Shown in pieces: positions 16,103 through 26,520 of a DNA stretch of 28,276 nucleotides. Every line of letters starts with the position of its first letter. Position 1 is the first letter of the stretch. Made by a program: the position numbers and the translations under genes. The notes below the pieces were generated by a model. The model saw nothing but the letters and a program-made list of their open reading frames with translations, was not told the origin of the DNA and made no database searches. Source of the DNA: Bryobacterales bacterium (GTDB lineage Bacteria > Acidobacteriota > Terriglobia > Bryobacterales > Bryobacteraceae); the NCBI GenBank assembly GCA_016789785.1, contig JAEUQE010000104.1, positions 1 to 28,276 of the forward strand, in the 5' to 3' direction.

Positions 16103-16870
16103 ATGAGAGCGGTGTTACTCGCTGGCGGCAAGGGTACTCGCCTTAGCGAAGAAACCATGTTACGGCCTAAGCCGATGGTGGAGATTGGGGGAAATCCGAT
16201 CCTCTGGCACATCATGCAGATTTATGGCGTGGGCGGGATCCGTGATTTCATTGTGGCTTGCGGCTACCGGGGAGAGATCATCAAGGAGTATTTCCGCGGC
16301 CTGCATTTGGAGCACAGCGACCTGGTGGTAGACGTCGCTCGAGGGCGATATGAGTCCATCCGTTCAAGCGCTCCGGACTGGACGGTTACTTTGATCGACA
16401 CGGGGCTGGAGACAATGACGGGAGGGCGCATTCGCCGGTTGCGGCAGAACCTGGGTAACGAACCTTTTCTGGTGACCTACGGGGATGGCTTGGCGGACAT
16501 CGATATCCGGAAGCTGATTGCGTTCCACCAATCCCACGGCAGGACTGCAACGGTAACGGCGGTTCGTCCCCCGGCGCGTTTTGGCGGCTTGGAGCTGGCC
16601 GGTGACACAGTGAGGGAGTTCACGGAGAAACCGCAGGCCGGAGAGGGGTGGATTAACGGCGGCTTCTTTGTTTTTCAGCAAGAGATCTTTGAATATCTAT
16701 CCGGCGATGATACAGTACTGGAGCGAGAGCCGCTTGAGGAACTCGTGGCTCAAGGCCAGCTTATGGCGTATCGTCACGAAGGCTTCTGGCAGCCGATGGA
16801 CACGCTGCGCGAAAAGCATTTACTTGAGCAGTTGTGGTCCTCGGGCAAGGCACCCTGGAAACTGTGGTAA
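16103..16870 (+). CDS. rfbF: Glucose-1-phosphate cytidylyltransferase
   Basis: A 255-residue nucleotidyltransferase that makes CDP-glucose from CTP and glucose-1-phosphate, the first step of CDP-deoxyhexose synthesis. It matches RfbF of Salmonella and Yersinia over its whole length (about 257 aa): N-terminal LLAGGKGTRLSEET signature, RPKPMVEIGGNPILWHIM, TYGDGLADID with the metal-binding Asp, FTEKPQAG, WINGGFFVF and the closing FWQPMDTLREK. The start at ATG 16103 puts the family's usual N terminus (M-x-A-V) at residue 1; the TTG 13 codons upstream is rejected because its extra residues are not conserved and GAGGAGG abuts it too closely. The next gene, rfbG, follows 11 bases later, confirming the pathway. 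The ribosome site is weak. Confidence 0.95.
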   Translation: MRAVLLAGGKGTRLSEETMLRPKPMVEIGGNPILWHIMQIYGVGGIRDFIVACGYRGEIIKEYFRGLHLEHSDLVVDVARGRYESIRSSAPDWTVTLIDTGLETMTGGRIRRLRQNLGNEPFLVTYGDGLADIDIRKLIAFHQSHGRTATVTAVRPPARFGGLELAGDTVREFTEKPQAGEGWINGGFFVFQQEIFEYLSGDDTVLEREPLEELVAQGQLMAYRHEGFWQPMDTLREKHLLEQLWSSGKAPWKLW

Positions 16871-16881
16871 TCCTCTAGAAA

Positions 16882-17862
16882 ATGACTGTAGACAACTGGT
16901 GGAATGGACGCCGTGTGCTGATTACCGGAGCCACGGGATTGCTTGGTTCCGCAATGGCGGCGGATCTCCTTCGCCGAGGCGCCCAGGTAACCGCGCTGGT
17001 TCGTGACCATGATCCGCAAAGCGAACTGATCCGCTCTGGGATCATCCGCAAGGTCACCGTGGTCCAAGGGGCTCTGGAAGACTACGCGTCAGTTGAGCGC
17101 GCAATCAACGAAAACGACTGCGAAACAGTGTTTCATCTTGGCGCGCAGACGATCGTCGGCACGGCTCTGCGCAGCCCGCTGGCTACGTTTGAGGCTAATA
17201 TCCGGGGAACATATCATGTTCTTGAAGCGTGCCGGACTCATCAGAAGCTCGTGCAGCGGATCGTAATCGCTTCCAGCGACAAAGCCTACGGTTCGAGCGA
17301 CATTCTGCCCTATACGGAAAAACACCCACTAAGTGGCCGTCATCCGTACGACGTTTCCAAGTCCTGCACGGATATGTTGGCGGCAGCGTATGCGCACACT
17401 TACCAGCTTCCGGTTGGCATTCTAAGGTGCGGGAACATTTATGGCGGCGGGGACCTAAACTGGAGCCGGATTGTGCCCGGCACCATTCGGAGCCTCCTTG
17501 AGAATAAGGCGCCAATCATTCGAAGTGATGGAAAGTTCCTGCGTGACTACATTTACGTCCAGGATGTCGTGGACGCCTATCTGCTGTTTGCCAGGCGGCT
17601 CGAAGAACCGGGAATGCCGGGGGAGGCGCTCAACATCAGCCCAGAGAAGGCATCTTCCGTGCTCGATATTGTGGACTTGATCCGTGAGATCATGGGGAGA
17701 ACTTCCATCGAGCCAGTGATTCTGAATCAGGCTTCCGCTGAAATTCGTGACCAGTACTTAGATTGTCAGAGGGCAAAGACCGTGCTTGGTTGGCGCCCGA
17801 AGTACACGCTCCAGCAGGGACTGGAAGCCACGGTTTCGTGGTACGAAGACTATCTGCGATGA
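16882..17862 (+). CDS. rfbG: CDP-glucose 4,6-dehydratase
   Basis: A 326-residue short-chain dehydrogenase/reductase of the extended type. It converts CDP-glucose to CDP-4-keto-6-deoxyglucose using bound NAD. Visible: the NAD-binding GATGLLG (16-22), an acidic segment after the second strand, SSDKAYG (131-137) and the catalytic pair Tyr156 and Lys160 in HPYDVSKSCTD. The block GNIYGGGDLNWSRIVPGTI is characteristic of RfbG rather than of dTDP-glucose dehydratase RmlB, and SSDK in place of STD supports this. It is somewhat shorter than the Yersinia and Salmonella enzymes (about 357 aa), but both ends look complete. The stop overlaps the start of the following glycosyltransferase (ATGA at 17859), so all three genes form one operon. 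Confidence 0.92.
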   Translation: MTVDNWWNGRRVLITGATGLLGSAMAADLLRRGAQVTALVRDHDPQSELIRSGIIRKVTVVQGALEDYASVERAINENDCETVFHLGAQTIVGTALRSPLATFEANIRGTYHVLEACRTHQKLVQRIVIASSDKAYGSSDILPYTEKHPLSGRHPYDVSKSCTDMLAAAYAHTYQLPVGILRCGNIYGGGDLNWSRIVPGTIRSLLENKAPIIRSDGKFLRDYIYVQDVVDAYLLFARRLEEPGMPGEALNISPEKASSVLDIVDLIREIMGRTSIEPVILNQASAEIRDQYLDCQRAKTVLGWRPKYTLQQGLEATVSWYEDYLR

Positions 17863-19478
17863 GTTGGGGCATGATGAAGGGCCGGCGGGATTGGGTGGTG
17901 TTGGCAGGCTTGTTTGTCATCACGCTGGCTCTGCTCTGGTATTCCAAAGCGTTTGAAGTGGAACTGGGCGGCTATACGGATGAATCGGCCCAGGTCGTGA
18001 CCAGCCTTCTCATCCGCGACTATGTGGCGCAGGGGTTTCCGGAAGCCCCGATGCGTTACGCGGAGAGATACTACGTACACTATCCAAGAATCGCTTTTGG
18101 GATGTGGCCGCCTCTTTACCACACGGTGCTTGCCGGCTGGCTAATGGTGTCGTCGGATCGGGTTTGGCTGTTCCTCTTTCAGGCCACTTGTGGAAGCCTC
18201 CTCGCGTTCTTGCTGTACCGTATGGCCCGATCTGAACTGGGTGAGGGCCTTGCCATAGCGGCAGCCGTGGCGCTTTGTGGGTCTTGGTTCATTCGTTCGT
18301 CGGTATGGATGATGATGCCCGACATTTTCCTGGGCGTGGTTGTCTGCTTGGCGTCCCTTTCACTGGCGCGTTTTTTTCGCGAGGGAAGAGGGGCAGACAT
18401 GCTCCTCTTCGGATTGTGGGCCGGACTTTCTCTTTCAACCAAAGGGAACGCCATTGCACTGGCTCCGGTACCGATACTCGCTATGGTTCTCCTTCGGAGG
18501 TGGGACATCCTGCGGCGGCCCGTCGTGTACGGCGCCGCGGGGATTGCCGGAGCCATGGGGTTGCCCTGGCAGATATTGATGGCTAGGTTACAGAGCGGTA
18601 CGATCCCGTATGACGAGCTTACCGTGAAAGTAATGCTGGGTAACCTCATTGAATATCCGCTGGGGTTCTGGGTGTTCCATGGATTCCTGCTGAGTCTGGC
18701 GGTGCTGGCCGGTCTCGTGCGAGCTGTCCGGGCGGCGATGCGAAACAGACTGTCGCCAGGGATGGCGGTACAGATTTCGCTGCTGTTCGGCTTCCTGCTA
18801 ACACATGCTATTGTGACGTTCCGCCCTGAGCCCCGTTATTATTCGCAAGTCATGCCGGCACTGATGTTGGTTGCCTTCTCAGCCGCGTCATACTTTTCAA
18901 GGGATTGGGCGCGGGCGGCGTTCGCCGGAGCGGTCCTGGTCTCGGCAGTGCTTGGAGGTGGAGCCAACAACCGCAAAGACAGCTTTGGCATGAAGGAGGT
19001 GTCGGAGTTTCTTCGCGGCCGCCCCCAGTTGGAAGACTCAGCGATCTTGGTTTCCTCCCGCTCCTTGGGTGAGGCAACGCTGATCGGGGAGATGGCGATA
19101 TCGGACAAGCGCCGTCCGAGTTACTGGGTGTTGCGCGCGTCCAAGACGCTCTCGACGGCGACCTGGTATAACAAAGACTACCGGTTGGTATACCGGACGC
19201 CCGAAGCTCTTCGTGATTTCTTGCGCACGACCCCAATTCGCTATGTGGTGGTAGACGATACGCCTCAGAATGAAGAACTACCCCACCATAGGCTGCTGAA
19301 GGATGTACTTTCCAATAGTCCAGAGTGGACGGTGATCAGCAAGTTCCCGCGCAGTCAGGCGACCACGATTCACAATGCCAACATACAGGTTTACGAACAG
19401 TCTGCTGCCGGAAAGTTCACTGGCAAGATTCGAATTTCCCTGGAGAAAACCCTCGGCCGTTCGGTGACAGCCAACTGA
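17859..19478 (+). CDS. GT39/ArnT-like membrane glycosyltransferase
   Basis: A 539-residue integral membrane protein of the dolichyl-phosphate-mannose mannosyltransferase/ArnT superfamily (GT-C fold). The first membrane segment is about residues 12-29, followed by a periplasmic loop with the acidic pair Asp41-Glu42 in GGYTDESAQ, the expected catalytic position. Several more hydrophobic segments follow up to about residue 370, and the rest is a soluble C-terminal domain facing outside. Members take a sugar from a polyprenyl-phosphate donor and add it to a lipid or protein outside the cytoplasmic membrane. The start is ATG 17859, overlapping the rfbG stop by 4 bases; ATG 17871 is an alternative. 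The nearby GT2 could make the polyprenyl-phosphate sugar donor. Acceptor unknown. Confidence 0.85.
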   Translation: MSWGMMKGRRDWVVLAGLFVITLALLWYSKAFEVELGGYTDESAQVVTSLLIRDYVAQGFPEAPMRYAERYYVHYPRIAFGMWPPLYHTVLAGWLMVSSDRVWLFLFQATCGSLLAFLLYRMARSELGEGLAIAAAVALCGSWFIRSSVWMMMPDIFLGVVVCLASLSLARFFREGRGADMLLFGLWAGLSLSTKGNAIALAPVPILAMVLLRRWDILRRPVVYGAAGIAGAMGLPWQILMARLQSGTIPYDELTVKVMLGNLIEYPLGFWVFHGFLLSLAVLAGLVRAVRAAMRNRLSPGMAVQISLLFGFLLTHAIVTFRPEPRYYSQVMPALMLVAFSAASYFSRDWARAAFAGAVLVSAVLGGGANNRKDSFGMKEVSEFLRGRPQLEDSAILVSSRSLGEATLIGEMAISDKRRPSYWVLRASKTLSTATWYNKDYRLVYRTPEALRDFLRTTPIRYVVVDDTPQNEELPHHRLLKDVLSNSPEWTVISKFPRSQATTIHNANIQVYEQSAAGKFTGKIRISLEKTLGRSVTAN

Positions 19479-19498
19479 ACTCGTTGTTGACCTTGGCG

Positions 19499-20743
19499 TT
19501 AGTGGATGGACAGTGGACCGGGGTCCGGCAAGGGCAGCAGGAACTGCCCGCCTCGGCGCAGGTATTCGGCCTGCTGCCGGACGATTTCGCTGGCGAAGTT
19601 CCAAGGGAGGATTAAGACGTAATCGGGCTGACGCTCCAGGAGTGTTTCGACAGGCAGGACGGGCAGATGCATGCCAGGCGTGAGTTTGCCAACCTTTAGG
19701 GGGCTCCGATCGACCGTGTAGGGAATCCAGTCTGTTCCGATTTGGCAGTAGTTAAGCAGAGTATTCCCCTTGGCGGGGGCTCCGTAGGCGGCTAAGCTCT
19801 TCCCATCTTCGTGCAACTGGCCCAGCAAGGCCCGCAAGAGCTCCCGGTTCCGCCAAACCCGTTTTGCGTAGTTTTCCCAGTAGGCGATGGAATGATAACC
19901 TGCGCTGTCTTCGGCGGCGGCGCGGTCAAGAGCTTGGGCCGAGTGCTGCCCGTAATAGCTTTTCTTGCCGGCATACATCCGGAAGGAGCCTCCGTGAACG
20001 GGTGTCAAATCGAACCTCATGATGATCATGCCATTGCGTTCACACAAATGCATCAGGGCCTTGGCGGAAAAATAAGACAAATGCTCATGATAGACGGTGT
20101 CGTACTCCAGTCCCTCGGCAAAGCCTTCGATATAAGGGGATTCGATGATGGCAAGGCCGTCGTCGGTCAAAAGGCTAGCTGCCGCGCTGAGGAAACCGGC
20201 CGGATCATCGACGTGAGCAAGAACATTGTTGGCAATGAAAGATCGAGCGGGACCAAAGCGTTCTCGGATCCGGTTGGCTTGGCCAGCGTCGAAAAACTCA
20301 GACACCGTTTCGATGCCCCTGGCTCGGGCCATTTCAGCGATGTTTCGAGCCGGCTCGATGCCGACGGTCCTCGAACCGCGCCTCTGGAAACAGGACAACA
20401 AGCTGCCGTCATTTGAGGCAGCCTCCACCACAAGGTCACCTGGCTGTATCGACTGCACTTCAAAAACCTCAGCGGCATATGCGTCGTTGTGAAGCGCCAT
20501 GGTGTCAGAAGTGCCAGTTACGTAGATGTAGTCGCGGAACAAGACTTCGGGCGAGATGATGTCACAGATCTGCACGAGCGAGCAGCGATTGCAGAAACGC
20601 AGGTCGAGGGGAAACGAGAGTTCACCAGGATAGTCGGCTTCGCTTTTCAGGAAGGCGTTCGCGAGCGGCGTAGGTCCGAGCGAAAGAAATAGAGAAAGAT
20701 CGCCAGAACCGCAACACCGGCATGTGTTTCGTCTATGATACAT
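19499..20743 (-). CDS. Sugar C-methyltransferase, TylC3/TcaB9-like
   Basis: A 414-residue SAM-dependent methyltransferase with three parts. The N-terminal zinc site has Cys8, Cys10/Cys11 and the pair Cys51 and Cys54 (RFCNRCSLVQ). A central Rossmann methyltransferase domain has the SAM loop EAASNDGSLL (107-116) and the catalytic-region motif TVYHEHLSYFS (Tyr218, His219, Glu220, His221). A C-terminal domain begins near LAAYGAPAKGNTLLNY. The same architecture is found in TylC3, NovU and TcaB9, which add a C-methyl branch to C3 (or C5) of nucleotide-bound 4-keto-6-deoxysugars. The dehydratase product of rfbG is such a 4-keto sugar, although these relatives are best known with dTDP-sugars. It overlaps the upstream GT2 gene by 11 bases and ends 20 bases from the convergent GT39 gene. 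Confidence 0.9.
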   Translation of the reverse strand: MYHRRNTCRCCGSGDLSLFLSLGPTPLANAFLKSEADYPGELSFPLDLRFCNRCSLVQICDIISPEVLFRDYIYVTGTSDTMALHNDAYAAEVFEVQSIQPGDLVVEAASNDGSLLSCFQRRGSRTVGIEPARNIAEMARARGIETVSEFFDAGQANRIRERFGPARSFIANNVLAHVDDPAGFLSAAASLLTDDGLAIIESPYIEGFAEGLEYDTVYHEHLSYFSAKALMHLCERNGMIIMRFDLTPVHGGSFRMYAGKKSYYGQHSAQALDRAAAEDSAGYHSIAYWENYAKRVWRNRELLRALLGQLHEDGKSLAAYGAPAKGNTLLNYCQIGTDWIPYTVDRSPLKVGKLTPGMHLPVLPVETLLERQPDYVLILPWNFASEIVRQQAEYLRRGGQFLLPLPDPGPLSIH

Positions 20744-21548
20744 TCGGTTGCTTGCCAGTTTGAATTGTCGAGGGGCTCGGTGAAAGCGGGGACTGCTTTT
20801 CCAGCCGATCCATCAAGAGCCGGCCGGCACCCCATCGGTAGTATGCGAGATTCTTGAGGAACTCCCAGCACGTAGAAGGCTTTACATTTGAGGTGCCTTC
20901 GGCGCGCATCTGTGAGAACACATTCAATTCGAACACCGCAAGACCAAGTTTTCTCGCTTTGATCATTACCTCGGCGTCGAGAAACCAATCGTTGGAAAGC
21001 AGGTTCATCTGCTCGTAGCTGGAACGAGGAAACAGCTTGGGGTTGCCGTTCAGGTCGCCTGAGCCCAGGTCACCAAATACAAGGCGGGCCAGCAAGTTGT
21101 ACGAAAACGACACTACTTGACGTGCGAAGCTCTCCATGCGGAAACGGCGCCTGACTTTGTACAGCCGTTTGCTGGGCGAGCGGAGCGCCACGCGGCAGAG
21201 CCGGGCAACGTCTGCGGCGTCTACTTGCTCGTCGGCACAGAGAAAGCCAACATAGTCCCCCTCACATGCCGCCAACCCGCAAAGGACTCCGTAGCCATAG
21301 CCCTGGTTCACCCGGACCGTGACTTTGCGGATGGGATAGCCCTCCGCAAGCATCTCATCGATTTCATGTCCGGTGTTGTCGGTTGATCCGTTGTCTACCA
21401 GCACCAATTCGCAAGGAACCTGATTCACCTGCATGGCTTCCACAAGGCGATACACCATGTTTCGGAGACCATCTTCCTCGTTGTAGCAGGGGACCACCAA
21501 TGAGATCTTCCCCCGGTCGGCCTGGGCGGCATGAGAGCGCGTGATCAA
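20733..21548 (-). CDS. GT2 glycosyltransferase, DPM-synthase-like
   Basis: A 271-residue inverting GT-A glycosyltransferase of family 2. Evidence: VVPCYNEEDGL near residue 18-28, LVDNGSTDNT (51-60), RVNQGYGYGVLCGLAACEGDY (about 79-99) and a downstream SGDLNGNPKLFPR segment, which resembles dolichyl- or polyprenyl-phosphate sugar synthases. The nucleotide- and metal-binding DxD, usually DAD, is altered to CADEQVD (104-110). No membrane helix is present, so it would work at the inner face of the membrane. Making a polyprenyl-phosphate sugar for the GT39-like enzyme in the same locus is an inference. Its start overlaps the stop of the upstream reductase gene by 4 bases (21545-21548), and its end overlaps the methyltransferase start, so the three genes are translationally coupled. 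Confidence 0.88.
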   Translation of the reverse strand: MITRSHAAQADRGKISLVVPCYNEEDGLRNMVYRLVEAMQVNQVPCELVLVDNGSTDNTGHEIDEMLAEGYPIRKVTVRVNQGYGYGVLCGLAACEGDYVGFLCADEQVDAADVARLCRVALRSPSKRLYKVRRRFRMESFARQVVSFSYNLLARLVFGDLGSGDLNGNPKLFPRSSYEQMNLLSNDWFLDAEVMIKARKLGLAVFELNVFSQMRAEGTSNVKPSTCWEFLKNLAYYRWGAGRLLMDRLEKQSPLSPSPSTIQTGKQPNVS

Positions 21549-22492
21549 AGGAAAGCTCCTAAGGCGATAGTCTGCCGGATCCCGTCTGCCACTGTGGTTT
21601 GTGGAACCCAGCCAAGGAGGCGGCGAAGCCGATGAATCGCCACTGGCAGATGTGACATTTCCTCAGGTCGCATGGGGACCTCGCCGAAAGCCAGTTGGTG
21701 AGGTCTAAGGTCTAGCAGCTCTGCGGCCTCCAGGACGAATTGGCGGACCGTTTGAAGCGTGCCTGTGGCAAGGTTGACGATGGGAGTTACGGGGAGCTGG
21801 CAGGCACCCAGCCGCAACAGGCCTTCTACAACATCTCCCACAAACGTAAAATCGCGCTGCTGAGATCCCTCTGTCAACGGTAGGCGCCCCCCACTGTGCG
21901 CCGTCTGAATCAACGAAGGCAATAATCTTCCTTCCTTTTCCCACGGCCCATACACAGTGAACAGCCGCGCAGTGACGCACCGCAGGCCAGTGACGCGCGC
22001 CACGGCCTCAACGGCAAGGGTTCCCGCCAGTTTTGTGTGACCGTAGAGGGTGGTGGGAAGCGGATGGCTTGATTCGTCGAGATCGCCAGTTGCGCTGCCA
22101 TATTCCAGGGCTGAGCCCACATGCACCAGTGTCATACCCTTCCAGAGTTCTGGCAATTGCGAACAGGCGCGGGCTACTTCCTCTGGGAGCTCCTGATTGA
22201 TCCTTCTGGCAGGGATTTCGCCGGTTTGGGTGCGGTCGATACCATAACCAGCCAGACTGAATACTACGTCTGGTTTCAGAGATTGAATGAGATCAGAGGC
22301 AGCGCCTGGCGCGAGTAAGTCGGCGCTGTGCGGGGTACCGGGTAGTCCCTCCGCGGGGCGGCGCAGGACTACATGCAGATCTGCGCCTGTCTGGGCGAGC
22401 GCCCCGGCCAAATTCCGGCCGATGAATCCTGAAGCTCCCATAACCAGCACGCGACGGCCGCAGTACGTTCGACTTTCAGAAAAAGAATTCAT
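21545..22492 (-). CDS. NAD(P)-dependent sugar epimerase/reductase
   Basis: A 315-residue extended short-chain dehydrogenase/reductase acting on a nucleotide sugar. It has the cofactor loop GASGFIG (19-25), a catalytic Ser near 127 in HVGSALEYG and the Tyr150-x3-Lys154 pair in LYGHTKLAG. The FTVYGPWEKEGRLLPSLI block is typical of epimerases and 4-ketoreductases of deoxysugar pathways, such as the RfbJ/abequose-synthase type. In this locus the most economical role is reduction of the 4-keto group after C-methylation, but epimerisation is possible. First gene of the three-gene minus-strand operon. The upstream gap has a possible -10 (TACAAT, reverse of 22541-22546) without a clear -35. Confidence 0.85.
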   Translation of the reverse strand: MNSFSESRTYCGRRVLVMGASGFIGRNLAGALAQTGADLHVVLRRPAEGLPGTPHSADLLAPGAASDLIQSLKPDVVFSLAGYGIDRTQTGEIPARRINQELPEEVARACSQLPELWKGMTLVHVGSALEYGSATGDLDESSHPLPTTLYGHTKLAGTLAVEAVARVTGLRCVTARLFTVYGPWEKEGRLLPSLIQTAHSGGRLPLTEGSQQRDFTFVGDVVEGLLRLGACQLPVTPIVNLATGTLQTVRQFVLEAAELLDLRPHQLAFGEVPMRPEEMSHLPVAIHRLRRLLGWVPQTTVADGIRQTIALGAFL

Positions 22493-22688
22493 GATCGACC
22501 GCTAGTCCGCGGTGAGCCCGCCGTCTTCCATTTGCTCATCATTGTAACCCATCGGCATTCGGGCGCCGCCAGAGTAGGGTCACATATCCCCGCTGTCGAG
22601 CATCACCAAGGAGAAGGCAATCTGGGTGGTTGACAAGTGCGATCTGTGCGAAGCAAGAAGATCCACTAGCAGGGGCCGATTGTCCTCA
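22493..22688. other. Intergenic region between gyrB and the sugar operon
   Basis: A 196-base stretch downstream of gyrB and upstream of the reductase gene. I see no gene, no convincing hairpin plus T-run for gyrB termination, and only a weak -10-like TACAAT on the minus strand (22541-22546). A TTGACA at about 22630 on the plus strand has no matching -10. Confidence 0.5.
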
Positions 22689-25130
<2,442 letters not shown>

Positions 25131-25157
25131 TTAGGAGACAGCCGGCCGGACGAGGTG

Positions 25158-26273
25158 TCAGATGCGCATCGGCATGACGACGTAGCGGTAGAGCATACCG
25201 CCTTCGTTTGAGATGGGGCGCATTTCACCAGCGCTATTGGGTTCCTTGAAGCGGAACTCCACTTCTTCTTCGCTGATGACCCGCAGAAAATCGAGCAGGT
25301 ATTGGCCGTTGAAGCTGATCTCTACTTCGTCGCCGCCATATTCCACGCCGATGGTCTCCTCAGTCTCACCGGTGTCTGAGAGAGAGGAGAAGAGCTTCGC
25401 TTCACCGGCGCCAAAGCGGATGCGGATGGCGTGGGAACGCTCGTCGGCGAATTGCATCACGCGTTCGAGGGCAGCACGGAGTTCGTCCCGCCGCATCTTG
25501 ACGGAGTTCGGTTGCTCTTTCGGGAGAACACGCTCGTAGTCAGGGAAGTTTCCGGTCAACTTGCGGCTGATGAGAAGACGGTCACCAAGTTGGAAGAACA
25601 GGTGGTTGTCATCGCCGGCGAACTTCATCGGCGTTTCCGGTTCGACGTTGGAAGCGAATTTGAGAATCTCGCCCATGGCCTTGCGAGGCAGAAGAGCGCG
25701 GTAGGCGGAGTCAAGACCGGGAACCTGTTCGTCCTTTTCCACAAGGGACAAGCGATGGCCATCCGTGGCGACCATGGTCAATTGACCGGGCTTCAGATGC
25801 AGCAGCGAGCCATTAAGGGTGAAGCGCGACTCCTCGGCGGAGATCGCGAAGATCGTGCGCGTGATCATGGCAGCGATGGTGCCCACGGCGAACTCGGCGA
25901 TCACTGAAGGCATCTGGGGCAGTTCGGGGAAGCTGTCCTTGGACATGCCGGCGATGCGTGTGCGGGCGCGGCCACAAGTCAGATGCGCCCAGTGGTTGTC
26001 AGCGACCTTCACCTGGACGTCGGCATCGGGCAACAGACGGACATAGTCAAGAAGCTTGCGGGCGGGAATGGTGCCAGCACCTCGTTTGGAGACGCGTGCG
26101 GCACACGAACAGCGGATTCCCAGCTCGAGATCTGTGGCGGTCAACATGACACGGTCATCCGCCGCCTCCACGAGAACATTCGACAGAATGGGGATCGTGG
26201 TCTTCTTCTCCACGACGCCCTGCGACAGGCCGAGCTCTCGCACGAGGTCGGACTTGCTAACAGTGAACTCCAT
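25158..26273 (-). CDS. dnaN: DNA polymerase III beta subunit (sliding clamp)
   Basis: A 371-residue sliding clamp that tethers DNA polymerase III to DNA. Three clamp domains can be followed. The first begins MEFTVSKSDLVRELGLSQGV and includes TIPILSNVLVEA, the second contains VATDGHRLSLVEK near the middle, and the third ends with YRYVVMPMRI, where PMR(I/L/V) is the near-invariant C terminus that helps form the client-binding pocket. Length is typical (about 366-380). It lies between dnaA and gyrB on the same strand. A plausible own promoter lies in the dnaA-dnaN gap. Confidence 0.97.
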   Translation of the reverse strand: MEFTVSKSDLVRELGLSQGVVEKKTTIPILSNVLVEAADDRVMLTATDLELGIRCSCAARVSKRGAGTIPARKLLDYVRLLPDADVQVKVADNHWAHLTCGRARTRIAGMSKDSFPELPQMPSVIAEFAVGTIAAMITRTIFAISAEESRFTLNGSLLHLKPGQLTMVATDGHRLSLVEKDEQVPGLDSAYRALLPRKAMGEILKFASNVEPETPMKFAGDDNHLFFQLGDRLLISRKLTGNFPDYERVLPKEQPNSVKMRRDELRAALERVMQFADERSHAIRIRFGAGEAKLFSSLSDTGETEETIGVEYGGDEVEISFNGQYLLDFLRVISEEEVEFRFKEPNSAGEMRPISNEGGMLYRYVVMPMRI

Positions 26274-26520
26274 GGTCGTCTTGTCTCCGTTCCTGCTCTT
26301 ATCCGGATTCGATGCTCTTATCTAGGTGTTTCTATAAGGCCGTAATCGTAGGAGCTGTGGAAATGTGAATATCTCTCTAAATTATACAAAAGAAAATGCT
26401 TTGGTGTCTCGTCCGCTTGTGAGAAACGCATCTGGCCGTGTGGAAGAAACGAACCGTTTACGGATGTCCTCAGGCGTGCACAGGGCATGGGAAGGTCCTC
26501 ATGTGGATAACGGGATAAGA
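26274..26520. other. dnaA-dnaN intergenic region with DnaA-box-like sites, candidate oriC
   Basis: A 247-base gap. It holds a consensus DnaA box TGTGGATAA (reverse of TTATCCACA) at 26502-26510, and two weaker same-orientation sites starting TGTGGAA at 26356-26364 and 26439-26447. Next to these is an AT-rich run (about 26366-26400). A 10-base direct repeat (TGCTCTTATC at 26294-26303 and 26313-26322) lies near the dnaN start. Box clustering plus AT-rich DNA beside dnaA is the usual look of an origin; replication activity is inferred. Confidence 0.55.
26381..26410 (-). promoter_or_regulatory. Candidate dnaN promoter
   Basis: On the minus strand, GAGACA (reverse of 26405-26410; four of six bases match TTGACA) and a perfect TATAAT (reverse of 26381-26386) are separated by 18 bases. 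The start would fall about 110 bases before the dnaN ATG at 26273. The same stretch is the most AT-rich part of the dnaA-dnaN gap and could instead be an unwinding element. Confidence 0.5.

Noticed and set aside
19470..19500. Terminator between the convergent halves of the sugar locus
   Set aside because: Only 20 bases separate the stops, and no hairpin with a T-run can be seen.
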